Virus record (IMG/VR): IMGVR_UViG_3300044616_000618
Coordinates: 1-20,014 of that record
Length of the DNA stretch: 20,014 bases
Reading direction: 5' to 3' (one strand)
Origin: a virus
In this document: piece by piece, positions 6,447 through 13,182 of the stretch
How the letters are laid out: each line of letters begins with the position of its first letter
Position numbering within the stretch: position 1 is the first letter of the stretch
Program-made: the position numbers and the translations under genes
Notes under the pieces: generated by a model
The model's database searches: none
The model's input: the letters and a program-made list of their open reading frames with translations, nothing else
What the model was told of the DNA's origin: nothing

Positions 6447-6456
6447 GAGAATAAAT

Positions 6457-6900
6457 ATGGTAAATAATTATATGATCTCAAATTTTGAACTTTTATACGA
6501 AAATTTAATAAATTTTTTTTTAATTGAAGGGTTACAATATTCTAAGTTGAAAGAGTTAAACACACAAGTCAGTTTAATTGAAAAAAAATTTAAAAAAATT
6601 TCTGAAAGGAAAAATCAATTAAAAGAACTTTCTAAAAATTTAATATTACATATTGCTAATAACAATTATGAAAATATATTAAACAATGAAAAATTGTCAG
6701 ATTTAAAACAATTCGCCGGTAGAATGACCGATGAAAATTTTAAAAATCACTTATCTGATAAATTATCAACTTTAACATCAATAGATTATAATAATTTTTG
6801 GCAAAATATTGGAAATAAAATTATTACAATTTCTAAAAAAAATAACAATGAATTTGAAAATTTGAGAAAATTAAGACCTCAATATTTGATGGGATTTTAA
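6457..6900 (+). CDS. Unknown helical protein, 147 aa
   Basis: No family is recognised. The product is rich in Asn, Lys, Leu and Ile and appears almost wholly alpha-helical. Residues about 28-70 (from LKELNTQVSLIEKKF onward) have a heptad-like pattern that could form a coiled coil. The first 25 residues (NYMISNFELLYENLINFFLIEG) are hydrophobic but contain charges, so a membrane segment is doubtful. The end 'LRPQYLMGF' is aromatic. An AAGAGA purine run 6 nt before the ATG supports the start at 6457; the in-frame ATG at 6472 is an alternative. It lies divergent from the AAA+/nuclease operon and may be expressed late. Confidence 0.65.
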   Translation: MVNNYMISNFELLYENLINFFLIEGLQYSKLKELNTQVSLIEKKFKKISERKNQLKELSKNLILHIANNNYENILNNEKLSDLKQFAGRMTDENFKNHLSDKLSTLTSIDYNNFWQNIGNKIITISKKNNNEFENLRKLRPQYLMGF

Positions 6901-6945
6901 TTTTTTTTATAAGTTTTTGATGTTCTTATGAATTTGAAACGTAAT

Positions 6946-6973
6946 TTGATGTTATTTTAATTTATGCTATAAA
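6946..6973 (+). promoter_or_regulatory. Sigma70-like promoter with extended -10 before the metalloprotein gene
   Basis: TTGATG (6946-6951), a 16-nt spacer and TATAAA (6968-6973) preceded by TGC give an extended -10 layout. The ATG at 6986 is 12 nt after the -10 box, so the predicted leader is only about 5 nt. A partial duplicate of the TTTGATGTT segment lies about 29 nt upstream (around 6917), of unknown meaning. Confidence 0.5.
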
Positions 6974-6985
6974 ATAAGTATAGAT

Positions 6986-7357
6986 ATGAAAAAATTAACC
7001 AAAACACAAATTTCAAAAATACATGAAAAATGTTTAAATTTGGTTAAATCTAAACCAGCAGAATTTTTTCAACTTAGAAAAATGAAAGCGTCAGTTGGGT
7101 TATGTAACTGGACTGACATTGAATTGGATTATAGAAGAGATTTAATATCAACCGCATATCATGAATGCGTACATTATCTTTATCCTGAATATTCCGAATC
7201 TATGGTTAGATATATAGAAAGTCGATTGATAAATTGCTGTAATAGTTTAGACATTTCTTATTTTTTTAAAACATTAGCAAATAAATTATACAAATCAGAA
7301 TTAACAAAACATATCATGACTAGAAAAAGAAAAAAATTGACTTCAACCAAAAAATAA
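6986..7357 (+). CDS. Small HExxH zinc metallopeptidase-like protein, 123 aa
   Basis: A zinc-peptidase motif H-E-C-V-H lies at residues 59-63, preceded by a helix (DYRRDLISTAY) and followed by Glu71, a plausible third ligand in the HExxH-x7-E spacing. Upstream is a short strand 'ASVGLCNWTDIELD', as in small SprT- or WLM-like metalloproteases where a Gly-x-Cys strand leads into the active-site helix. The C-terminus (about 105-123) is strongly basic, so the protein may bind nucleic acid. At 123 residues it holds little more than the catalytic core. Small phage proteins of this type are usually annotated as putative metallopeptidases; substrates are unknown. It has its own promoter and precedes nrdB by 38 bp. 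Confidence 0.7.
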   Translation: MKKLTKTQISKIHEKCLNLVKSKPAEFFQLRKMKASVGLCNWTDIELDYRRDLISTAYHECVHYLYPEYSESMVRYIESRLINCCNSLDISYFFKTLANKLYKSELTKHIMTRKRKKLTSTKK

Positions 7358-7395
7358 ACCATAGTATTTCATTAAAAAATTTAAATTATAAAAAT

Positions 7396-8367
7396 ATGAT
7401 ATTCGAAGAACAAATCTCGCGTAAACCAAACCTGTACCCTTGGACTGAACAATTTATAGAATCTATGCACAATGGATTCTGGACAGATAAAGAATTTTCA
7501 TTTAAATCTGATGTTCAACAATTTAAAGTAAATTTGACAGACCAAGAACGAGAAATTATTATACGTACGTTGTCAGCAATTGGACAGATTGAAATTGCAG
7601 TAAAAACCTTTTGGGCAAAGCTTGGTGAGAATCTTCCCCATCCAGCATTGCAAGACTTGGGATATGTTATGGCTAACACCGAAGTTATTCATAATAATGC
7701 TTACGAAAGATTAATTTCAACTCTTGGTTTAGAAGACGTCTTTGAAAAAAACCTAAAACTGGATTGGATTCAAGGACGAGTAAAATATTTAAAAAAATAT
7801 ACACATCGTTACTATAAAGATTCTAAGAAACAATATGTTTATGCGTTGACATTATTCACGTTGTTTGTTGAGAATGTTTCTTTGTTTTCGCAGTTTTATG
7901 TAATCAATTGGTTTGCTCGTTTTAAAAATGTCCTTAAAGACACCGATCAACAGGTAAAATATACTCGAAATGAAGAAAATATTCATGGTATGGTTGGTGC
8001 TAAAATTATTAACACCATTAGAGAAGAATATCCAGATCTTTTTGATGATGATTTTATAAATAAAATTATTAGTGAAGCTAAAGAAGCATATGAATCCGAA
8101 GCAAAGATTATCGATTGGATGGTAAATGGAATCAAAGAAGATGGATTGAGTGCTGTCACTCTTAAAGAATTTGTTAAGAATAGAATCAATGAATCATTGG
8201 GGATGATCGGTTTTCCAGCTGCATTTGAGATTGACAAAGAAATTTTATCATCAACTATGTGGTTTGAGGAAGAATTATTGGGAAACAATATGACTGATTT
8301 TTTCCATTCCAGACCAGTTGAATATTCTAAAAAGAATCAATCATTTTCTGAAGACGATTTGTTTTAA
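7396..8367 (+). CDS. nrdB: Class I ribonucleotide reductase small (R2) subunit NrdB, 323 aa
   Basis: This subunit holds the metal site and radical that start reduction of ribonucleotides by NrdA. Visible iron ligands are E96 and H99 in 'NTEVIHNNAY'. Y103 is seven residues after E96, the spacing of E115, H118 and Y122 in the E. coli protein, so the radical tyrosine is kept. Further ligands are a Glu in 'LFVENVSLFSQF' (near 160) and the 'RNEENIH' motif (about 194-200) matching the second E-x-x-H. The first carboxylate is probably E66 in 'GQIEIAVKTFW'. The length is close to the usual R2 size and the protein is complete. The gene stands 50 bp before nrdA, so small-subunit before large-subunit order is used. 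No good ribosome binding site precedes the ATG. A weak TTGACT-17-CATAGT lies at 7337-7365. Confidence 0.95.
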   Translation: MIFEEQISRKPNLYPWTEQFIESMHNGFWTDKEFSFKSDVQQFKVNLTDQEREIIIRTLSAIGQIEIAVKTFWAKLGENLPHPALQDLGYVMANTEVIHNNAYERLISTLGLEDVFEKNLKLDWIQGRVKYLKKYTHRYYKDSKKQYVYALTLFTLFVENVSLFSQFYVINWFARFKNVLKDTDQQVKYTRNEENIHGMVGAKIINTIREEYPDLFDDDFINKIISEAKEAYESEAKIIDWMVNGIKEDGLSAVTLKEFVKNRINESLGMIGFPAAFEIDKEILSSTMWFEEELLGNNMTDFFHSRPVEYSKKNQSFSEDDLF

Positions 8368-8401
8368 AAATTGATTGCTATTCAGTTTCAATTTGCTAAA
8401 G

Positions 8402-8409
8402 TATAAATA
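8402..8409 (+). promoter_or_regulatory. TATAAATA motif before nrdA
   Basis: This is an exact TATAAATA, 8 nt before the ATG of nrdA at 8418. It could be a late-type promoter or the -10 box (TATAAA) of a host-type promoter with a poor -35. Late expression of a nucleotide-metabolism gene would be unusual, so the assignment is uncertain. Confidence 0.35.
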
Positions 8410-8417
8410 CACATTTT

Positions 8418-10073
8418 ATGGAAAAAAATATATATTGGCTTAACAAAGACTCACGTAAATTTCTTGAAAGAGGTTATTTGTTAGAGGGAGAAACAGCAGA
8501 ACAAAGAATCAGAGATATTGCAGAATCAGCAGAAAAATATTTAAAAATAAAGGGATTTGCTGATAAATTTGAAGATTATATGATAAGAGGGTTCTACTCT
8601 TTGTCTAGCCCCATATGGAGCAATTTCGGAAGAAAGAGGGGTCTTCCAATTTCTTGCTTTGGTTCTTATGTGCCAGATACTATGGATGGAATTATGGAGA
8701 AGGTTTCTGAAACTGCTGTAATGACAAAACATGGCGGTGGAACTTCTGCATATTTTGGCCATCTTCGCGGTAGAGGAACACCAATTTCTTCCGGTGGAGA
8801 ATCTACAGGTTCCGTACATTTCATGGAGTTGTTTGATAAACTTATGAATGTTGTTTCTCAAGGAAATGTTCGTAGAGGATCATTCGCGGCATATCTTCCG
8901 ATTGATCATCCAGACATCGAAGAGTTCTTGAAGATTAAATCCGAAGGAAGTGATATTCAAGATTTATCTATCGGCGTTTGCGTTTCCGATGAATGGATGA
9001 ACAAAATGAAAGATGGTGATAAAGAAGCTCGTAGAATTTGGGGTCTTGTTATCAAGAAACGTTTTGAATCTGGTTATCCGTATATTTTCTTTAGCGATAA
9101 TGTAAACAATCAAGCACCGCAAATTTATAAAGACAAAGGAATCAAGATTAACAATTCCAATTTGTGTTCTGAAATTATGCTTTCAAATTCAGAAGATGAA
9201 TCATTTGTTTGTGACCTTTCATCTTTAAACCTAGAAAGATGGTCAGATATGGTGGATACAGATGCTGTCGAAACATTAGTATATTTCTTAGATGCTGTAA
9301 TGTCAGAGTTTATTGATAAAACCGAAGGAATGAAATTTATGGAAGCACCTAGAAATTTCGCTATCAATCAAAGAGCATTAGGAGTTGGTGTTTTGGGGTG
9401 GCATTCTCTTTTACAGTCTAATATGATTAGTTTTGAATCCTTTCATGCAAAGACATATAATGTTAGAATTTGGAGTCAGATTAGAGAAAGGTGCGATAAA
9501 GCAACTCAAGAACTAGCAACTAAATTTGGAAAAGCACCAATATATAAAAACTCCGAAGAGAATAGAAGAAATACAACAACTCTTGCTGTTGCTCCTACAA
9601 CGTCCTCCAGCTTTATTCTCGGACAAGTATCGCCAAGTATAGAACCTCTTAATAGTAATTATTTTGTAAAGGATCTTGCGAAGGGTAAATTTACATATAA
9701 AAATTCTTATCTTAAAAAACTACTAAAGGAAAAGGGGAAAGATGACGATGATACATGGAAGTCTATTTTGGTAAAAGGTGGAAGTGTTCAGCATTTGGAA
9801 TTTCTCACGCAAGAAGAAAAAGATGTATTTAAAACATTTGGTGAGATTTCTCAGAAAGAAATTATTATTCAAGCCGCACAAAGACAAAAATATATTGATC
9901 AAGGTCAGAGTTTGAATATTATGATTCCACCAAATACAAAACCAAAAGAAGTAAATGAGCTTATGATTTTTGCTTGGGAACAAGGTATTAAATCTTTGTA
10001 TTATCAAAGAAGTGCAAACCCTGCGCAGGAATTGGCTCGTTCTATTCTTACTTGTAAAAGTTGCGAATCTTAA
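8418..10073 (+). CDS. nrdA: Class I ribonucleotide reductase large subunit NrdA, 551 aa, no ATP cone
   Basis: The enzyme reduces ribonucleoside diphosphates to deoxynucleotides with NrdB. The redox cysteines and active site are visible: C80 in 'PISCFGS', the substrate-site triad N248, C250 and E252 in 'NSNLCSEI', C265 in 'ESFVCDLSSLNL', the radical-transfer tyrosine pair in 'SLYYQRS' (near 534-535), and the C-terminal redox pair in 'CKSC' four residues from the end. The glycine-rich loop 'KHGGGTSAYFGHLRG' (104-118) is also typical. At 551 residues it is about 200 shorter than E. coli NrdA. It begins close to the catalytic barrel, so the N-terminal ATP cone that shuts the host enzyme off with dATP is absent. 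No frameshift or intein is seen. It lies directly after nrdB. Confidence 0.95.
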   Translation: MEKNIYWLNKDSRKFLERGYLLEGETAEQRIRDIAESAEKYLKIKGFADKFEDYMIRGFYSLSSPIWSNFGRKRGLPISCFGSYVPDTMDGIMEKVSETAVMTKHGGGTSAYFGHLRGRGTPISSGGESTGSVHFMELFDKLMNVVSQGNVRRGSFAAYLPIDHPDIEEFLKIKSEGSDIQDLSIGVCVSDEWMNKMKDGDKEARRIWGLVIKKRFESGYPYIFFSDNVNNQAPQIYKDKGIKINNSNLCSEIMLSNSEDESFVCDLSSLNLERWSDMVDTDAVETLVYFLDAVMSEFIDKTEGMKFMEAPRNFAINQRALGVGVLGWHSLLQSNMISFESFHAKTYNVRIWSQIRERCDKATQELATKFGKAPIYKNSEENRRNTTTLAVAPTTSSSFILGQVSPSIEPLNSNYFVKDLAKGKFTYKNSYLKKLLKEKGKDDDDTWKSILVKGGSVQHLEFLTQEEKDVFKTFGEISQKEIIIQAAQRQKYIDQGQSLNIMIPPNTKPKEVNELMIFAWEQGIKSLYYQRSANPAQELARSILTCKSCES

Positions 10074-10081
10074 AAAAAATA

Positions 10082-10110
10082 TTGATTTATATTTAAAAAT
10101 ATAATATAAT
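10082..10110 (+). promoter_or_regulatory. Sigma70-like promoter for the GMP reductase gene, leaderless geometry
   Basis: TTGATT (10082-10087), a 17-nt spacer and a perfect TATAAT (10105-10110) are followed by 6 nt and the ATG at 10117. The -35 box begins exactly 35 nt before the ATG. The intervening six bases are all T, so no ribosome binding site is present. Confidence 0.75.
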
Positions 10111-10116
10111 TTTTTT

Positions 10117-11052
10117 ATGGAAAATTCATTATATTATAGAGATGTTTATCTTTTACCTAAATTTTCAAACCTAGAAAGTAGGTCACACGCCGACACTTCT
10201 ATTATTTTAGGCAATAGAAAATTCAATTTACCAATTGTTCCATCTAATATGAAGTCCGTAATCAATCAGACATGGGCAAAATGGTTATCTCAAAATGATT
10301 ATTTCTATGTAATGCATAGATTTGATGAAATAAATGTTCCATTTATTCGAAATGCAAATAAAGAAAATTGGAAAACTATTTCCATAAGCGTTGGAGTAAA
10401 TGATGAAAGTAAAAAAGAAATTATTAAATGCAAATCTGAAAACTTAAGAATTGATTTTTTTACAATAGATGTAGCACATGGACATCATGTAAAGGTAAAA
10501 GAAATGATTTCTTTTATTAAAGAAATTTATCCAGATTCTTATTTAATTGCAGGTAATACGGCAACACCAGAGTCAACATTAGATTTGGAAAAATGGGGAG
10601 CAGATGCAACAAAATGCTGTATCGGAAGTGGTATGGCATGTAGTACAAAAATGAAAACAGGTTTTCATGTTCCTCCATTTTCTTGTGTTTTGGAGTGTGC
10701 TATTGTTGCAAAAAAACCAATTATAGCAGATGGTGGTATAGAACATTACGGTGACATCGCAAAAGCACTTGTTGCTGGTGGTACAATGGTAATGTGTGGT
10801 GGTTTATTTGCATCGTGTAATGACTCTCCTGCTCCTCATGTAAATGGTAAAAAAATATATTTTGGAAATGCATCAGAAAGAGCAAAAGGAGAAAATAAAC
10901 ACGTTGAAGGTTTTGAATTAGGGTTGTCGCCTGATGTTAATTTGGAACAAAAATTGAAAGAGATAAAAGAAGCATTACAAAGCTCTATTAGCTATGCCGG
11001 TGGAATCGATTTATCATGTTTTAATTCTGTTGAATATATTATTAAAAAATAA
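10117..11052 (+). CDS. guaC: GMP reductase (GMPR/IMPDH family), 311 aa
   Basis: GMP reductase converts GMP to IMP with NADPH. The family hallmarks are visible: 'LPIVPSNMKSV' at 38-48, 'DVAHGHH' (118-124), 'AGNTAT' (145-150), the catalytic loop 'GSGMACSTKMKTG' with C175 and T177 (171-183), 'IADGGI' (203-208), and 'GGTMVMCGGLFA' (221-232). The loop reads K-x-K-T-G as in GMP reductases, not T-R-E/Q-x-x-G as in IMP dehydrogenases. There are no CBS domains, and 311 residues is close to GMP reductase size. A remote IMPDH-like enzyme remains possible because both share the fold. In a phage with NrdAB and dCMP deaminase it would tune the purine pool. It has its own promoter, and the next gene has another 2 bp downstream. 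Confidence 0.85.
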   Translation: MENSLYYRDVYLLPKFSNLESRSHADTSIILGNRKFNLPIVPSNMKSVINQTWAKWLSQNDYFYVMHRFDEINVPFIRNANKENWKTISISVGVNDESKKEIIKCKSENLRIDFFTIDVAHGHHVKVKEMISFIKEIYPDSYLIAGNTATPESTLDLEKWGADATKCCIGSGMACSTKMKTGFHVPPFSCVLECAIVAKKPIIADGGIEHYGDIAKALVAGGTMVMCGGLFASCNDSPAPHVNGKKIYFGNASERAKGENKHVEGFELGLSPDVNLEQKLKEIKEALQSSISYAGGIDLSCFNSVEYIIKK

Positions 11053-11053
11053 T

Positions 11054-11082
11054 TTGACATTTCAATAAAATTATATTAATAT
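11054..11082 (+). promoter_or_regulatory. Sigma70-like promoter for the four-gene cluster 11089-12581, leaderless geometry
   Basis: TTGACA (11054-11059), a 17-nt spacer and TAATAT (11077-11082) are followed by 6 nt and the ATG at 11089, again with exactly 35 nt from the start of the -35 box to the ATG. It begins directly after the stop codon of the GMP reductase gene. Confidence 0.65.
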
Positions 11083-11088
11083 AAAAAA

Positions 11089-11688
11089 ATGGGAATGTAC
11101 GATTCAATTCAAGTAAAAAAAGATCTGGAAATTCCAGAAGAAGTTAAAAATCTTTACGATTGGAAAAATCATAATTTTCAAACAAAAGATTTGGATAATT
11201 GTCTATCAGATTATATTATCAATGAATATAATGAATTGGTTGAGGTTATTATTGATAGAAAATACATCCCATATACAGAAGAAGAAAGAAAAAATCCTGA
11301 TATAAAACCTTGGAATTTGTGGAAAGAAGTGATTGAAGGCGAAAAAACATATAATATTTTAAATTATCACGGAACAATAAATTTCTACACGTATGAATCT
11401 ATCGATGATGATACTGATTTTTGGCTTGATTATAAGGCATATTTCATATATGGTAAACTTGATAAAATAGAATTTTTAGAATTTAAAAAAGATTCTGGAA
11501 GAAAATCAAATAATAAAAAATTTTTCCAAGAATTAGAAAAAGAAAAGAAAACTTTTTGGTATAAATTTAAAATAATTGCAAATTTTCTAGGTTGGAAATG
11601 GTTTTGGAAGAATGTTGATTGGGGTATATATAAACTTTCAAATTTTTTAAATTGTATTAGAACTTTTATAATTAGAAATTTGTTTTAA
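11089..11688 (+). CDS. Phage hypothetical protein with MGMYD...FQTKDLD N-terminus, 199 aa
   Basis: The N-terminal 45 residues carry a pattern I recall from hypothetical proteins of many tailed phages: MGMYDSI at the start and 'FQTKDLDN' near residues 30-37. No function is known to me. The middle is rich in Glu, Tyr, Trp and Asp with a beta-like 'YNILNYHGTINFYTYES' region (about 87-103). The C-terminal 65 residues are Lys/Phe/Trp-rich and helical, with hydrophobic stretches around 'FLGWKWFWKNV' and 'LNCIRTFIIRNLF' that could touch a membrane but are short and charged. It is the first of four closely spaced genes ending in dCMP deaminase and is served by the promoter ending 6 nt before its ATG. 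The next gene starts 3 nt after its stop. Confidence 0.75.
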   Translation: MGMYDSIQVKKDLEIPEEVKNLYDWKNHNFQTKDLDNCLSDYIINEYNELVEVIIDRKYIPYTEEERKNPDIKPWNLWKEVIEGEKTYNILNYHGTINFYTYESIDDDTDFWLDYKAYFIYGKLDKIEFLEFKKDSGRKSNNKKFFQELEKEKKTFWYKFKIIANFLGWKWFWKNVDWGIYKLSNFLNCIRTFIIRNLF

Positions 11689-11691
11689 AAC

Positions 11692-11894
11692 ATGAAAATA
11701 GACAAAGAATACACCAAATTTACACACTATACCATGGGTTCTCGTGATTATCCAGAAACTAAAATCGAATTAACGATTGAAAGTGGTTCAACATTATCAG
11801 AAACAATCAATGCTGTTGATAGATTTTTAAAAGCTATGGGTTATGTTTATGATGGCGAACTTTCTATTGTTGATAACGACTATGAGCAAGAATA
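11692..11894 (+). CDS. Small unknown protein, 67 aa (stop codon ends at 11895)
   Basis: The reading frame runs from the ATG at 11692 to a TAA whose last base is 11895. The product is acidic, with a likely beta strand (TKIELTIESGS, about residues 23-33), a helix (LSETINAVDRFLKAMGY, about 35-51) and a short strand 'GELSIVDN'. This beta-alpha-beta pattern occurs in small phage proteins of unknown function. It has no Cys, no membrane segment and no recognised family. It lies 3 nt after the 199-aa gene and 1 nt before the AbrB-like gene (TAATATG), so it is part of a cotranslated cluster. Confidence 0.7.
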
Positions 11895-11896
11895 AT

Positions 11897-12184
11897 ATGA
11901 AAACTATATCTAAAATATTAGAACCCACGGGCGATGTATGCGTTAAATTTACTGATGAAGAACTTGAACATTTTAATATCAAATCTGGTGATAAATTTTC
12001 CATAATAGAACAAGATGGTGGTATTCTTTTAAAGAAGTATGAATCTATAGAAATAGACCTTTCGCAGTTTTCTAGAGAAGTATTGGAAATGCTAATAAAA
12101 GAATCTATTGAAAAATGTTTACCTGTTGAAAATGTTTTAGAAGATATAATTTCACAATATATAAAAACAATTGATGAGAATTAA
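11897..12184 (+). CDS. AbrB/MazE-like small protein, 95 aa
   Basis: The start is placed at the ATG at 11897, one base after the previous stop; an upstream in-frame ATG at 11843 would overlap the 67-aa gene for most of its length. Residues 1-45 resemble a swapped-hairpin SpoVT/AbrB/MazE fold: 'CVKFTDEELEHFNIKSGDKFSI', then 'EQDGGILLKKYE', the usual strand, 'G-D-x-[FV]', strand, 'GGI-L-L' order. The rest is two helices (about 54-66 and 70-90), which could dimerise or bind a partner. Proteins of this fold are DNA-binding regulators or antitoxins. No toxin gene is adjacent, so a regulator or a free phage protein is more likely. The 3' end overlaps the dCMP deaminase gene by 11 nt. Confidence 0.6.
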   Translation: MKTISKILEPTGDVCVKFTDEELEHFNIKSGDKFSIIEQDGGILLKKYESIEIDLSQFSREVLEMLIKESIEKCLPVENVLEDIISQYIKTIDEN

Positions 12185-12581
12185 TTGGCATGATCATGCT
12201 ATAAATTTAGCAAAAGCTGCTAGTAAAAGATCTGAAGACCCTTATAGGCAAGTAGGTGCTTGTGTTTTAAATAAAAACTACGAAGTTTTAGCAGTTGCTT
12301 ATAATGGATTAGCCAGCGGAAAAACGGTATCTGGTGATTTTTGGGATGATAGAGATAGAAGATTGCCATATATGATACATGCAGAAACAAATGCATTGGC
12401 AATGATTAAAAAGGGAGAAGGTCAAATTATTGCTTGTACACTTTTACCTTGTTCAAACTGTGCAATAAACATTGCGGCACATGGTATAAAAACTGTTTTA
12501 TATAGTGAATTATATGACAGAGATTCCAATGCATTGGAATTATTTAAATTCTACAACATTGAATGTTTTAAAGTTTCTTAA
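12174..12581 (+). CDS. dCMP deaminase, 135 aa
   Basis: The enzyme removes ammonia from dCMP to give dUMP for thymidylate synthesis. The zinc and catalytic motifs are visible: H69-A-E71 in 'MIHAETNAL' and P92-C93-S-N-C96 in 'LLPCSNCA', the H-x-E plus P-C-x-x-C pair of the cytidine/deoxycytidylate deaminase fold. An early 'SKRSEDPYRQVGACVL' (about 18-32) matches the substrate-side loop of dCMP deaminases. The start is taken as ATG at 12174; a TTG three bases earlier is in frame but less likely. It overlaps the AbrB-like gene by 11 nt. With NrdAB it raises thymidylate supply. The stop codon shares TTAA with the convergent HNH gene. ComE-type deaminases are the closest alternative. Confidence 0.88.
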   Translation: MRINWHDHAINLAKAASKRSEDPYRQVGACVLNKNYEVLAVAYNGLASGKTVSGDFWDDRDRRLPYMIHAETNALAMIKKGEGQIIACTLLPCSNCAINIAAHGIKTVLYSELYDRDSNALELFKFYNIECFKVS

Positions 12582-13153
12582 AACTTTAAAAACATATCCC
12601 ATTCTTTGATGTTGTGTTTATTCTTTATATAAAGAGTGGTTGGAAGTTCTTTTGGAGAAATTGGAGATTTAATCAATTTTAAACCTGCTTCATCTGGTGT
12701 TCTATCTGCCTTTTTAGCATTTATTTCTTTGTGTGATAAAACACAATTAGACCAATCAGTTCCACCTCCTCTACTTTTTGGTATAATGTGATCTATATTT
12801 CCCTCATTTGGATTTAATTTTTTTCCAGTATATTGGCATATACCATTGTCTCTTTTCCAAACATTTTTAGTTGTAAATTTTGGTCTTTTTTTAGGAACTT
12901 TGTTATAATTGCACAAAATTATAATTTTTGGTATTTTTATTTTTCCGTTTATAGTTTTTATGTGATAATCATCATCGCAACTTAATTTTATCCATTCTTT
13001 CCAGTTTAAAGGAATCATGTTGTGATCTTCTTTTATATCAAGACCTGTAGCATTTCCAGTATACATCATGGATATAGCATCACATGGAAATGTTGTATTG
13101 ATTGCTTGCCAATTTTTATTTAAAACTAAAACAATTTCAGAGTAAAGATTCAT
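12578..13153 (-). CDS. HNH endonuclease, 191 aa
   Basis: Residues about 95-152 form an HNH nuclease domain. It has the lead-in 'VWKRDNGICQYTGKKL', the metal-binding D121-H122 in 'IDHIIPKSRGGG', N136 in 'WSNCVL', and 'HKEINAKKADRT' (141-152) in place of the final His/Asn motif. The usual zinc-binding Cys pairs are incomplete: only C106 of the first pair is present, so the zinc knuckle is probably missing. The N-terminal 90 residues start with 'LVLNKNWQAINT', the typical opening of a widespread HNH family annotated in bacteria and phages. Free-standing phage HNH proteins act as homing endonucleases or in packaging; this location, between nucleotide metabolism and fibre genes, fits a mobile homing gene but does not prove it. 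A TTGACA-16-TATATT promoter lies upstream on the minus strand. Confidence 0.85.
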   Translation of the reverse strand: MNLYSEIVLVLNKNWQAINTTFPCDAISMMYTGNATGLDIKEDHNMIPLNWKEWIKLSCDDDYHIKTINGKIKIPKIIILCNYNKVPKKRPKFTTKNVWKRDNGICQYTGKKLNPNEGNIDHIIPKSRGGGTDWSNCVLSHKEINAKKADRTPDEAGLKLIKSPISPKELPTTLYIKNKHNIKEWDMFLKF

Positions 13154-13182
13154 ATTTTTTATATAAAGCCATATTTATTATT

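Noticed and set aside
6901-6985. Small RNA or extra short gene in the 85-bp gap before 6986
   Set aside because: It holds a promoter-like sequence and a partial TTTGATGTT duplication, but no stable hairpin or good reading frame.
11843-11896. Upstream start at 11843 for the AbrB-like gene
   Set aside because: It would add 18 hydrophobic residues that overlap the 67-aa gene; the ATG at 11897 follows the stop by 1 nt and begins the recognisable domain.
11692-12184. Toxin-antitoxin pair made of the 67-aa and AbrB-like genes
   Set aside because: The 67-aa protein is acidic and has no toxin-like motif; the cluster continues into dCMP deaminase. The pairing cannot be supported.
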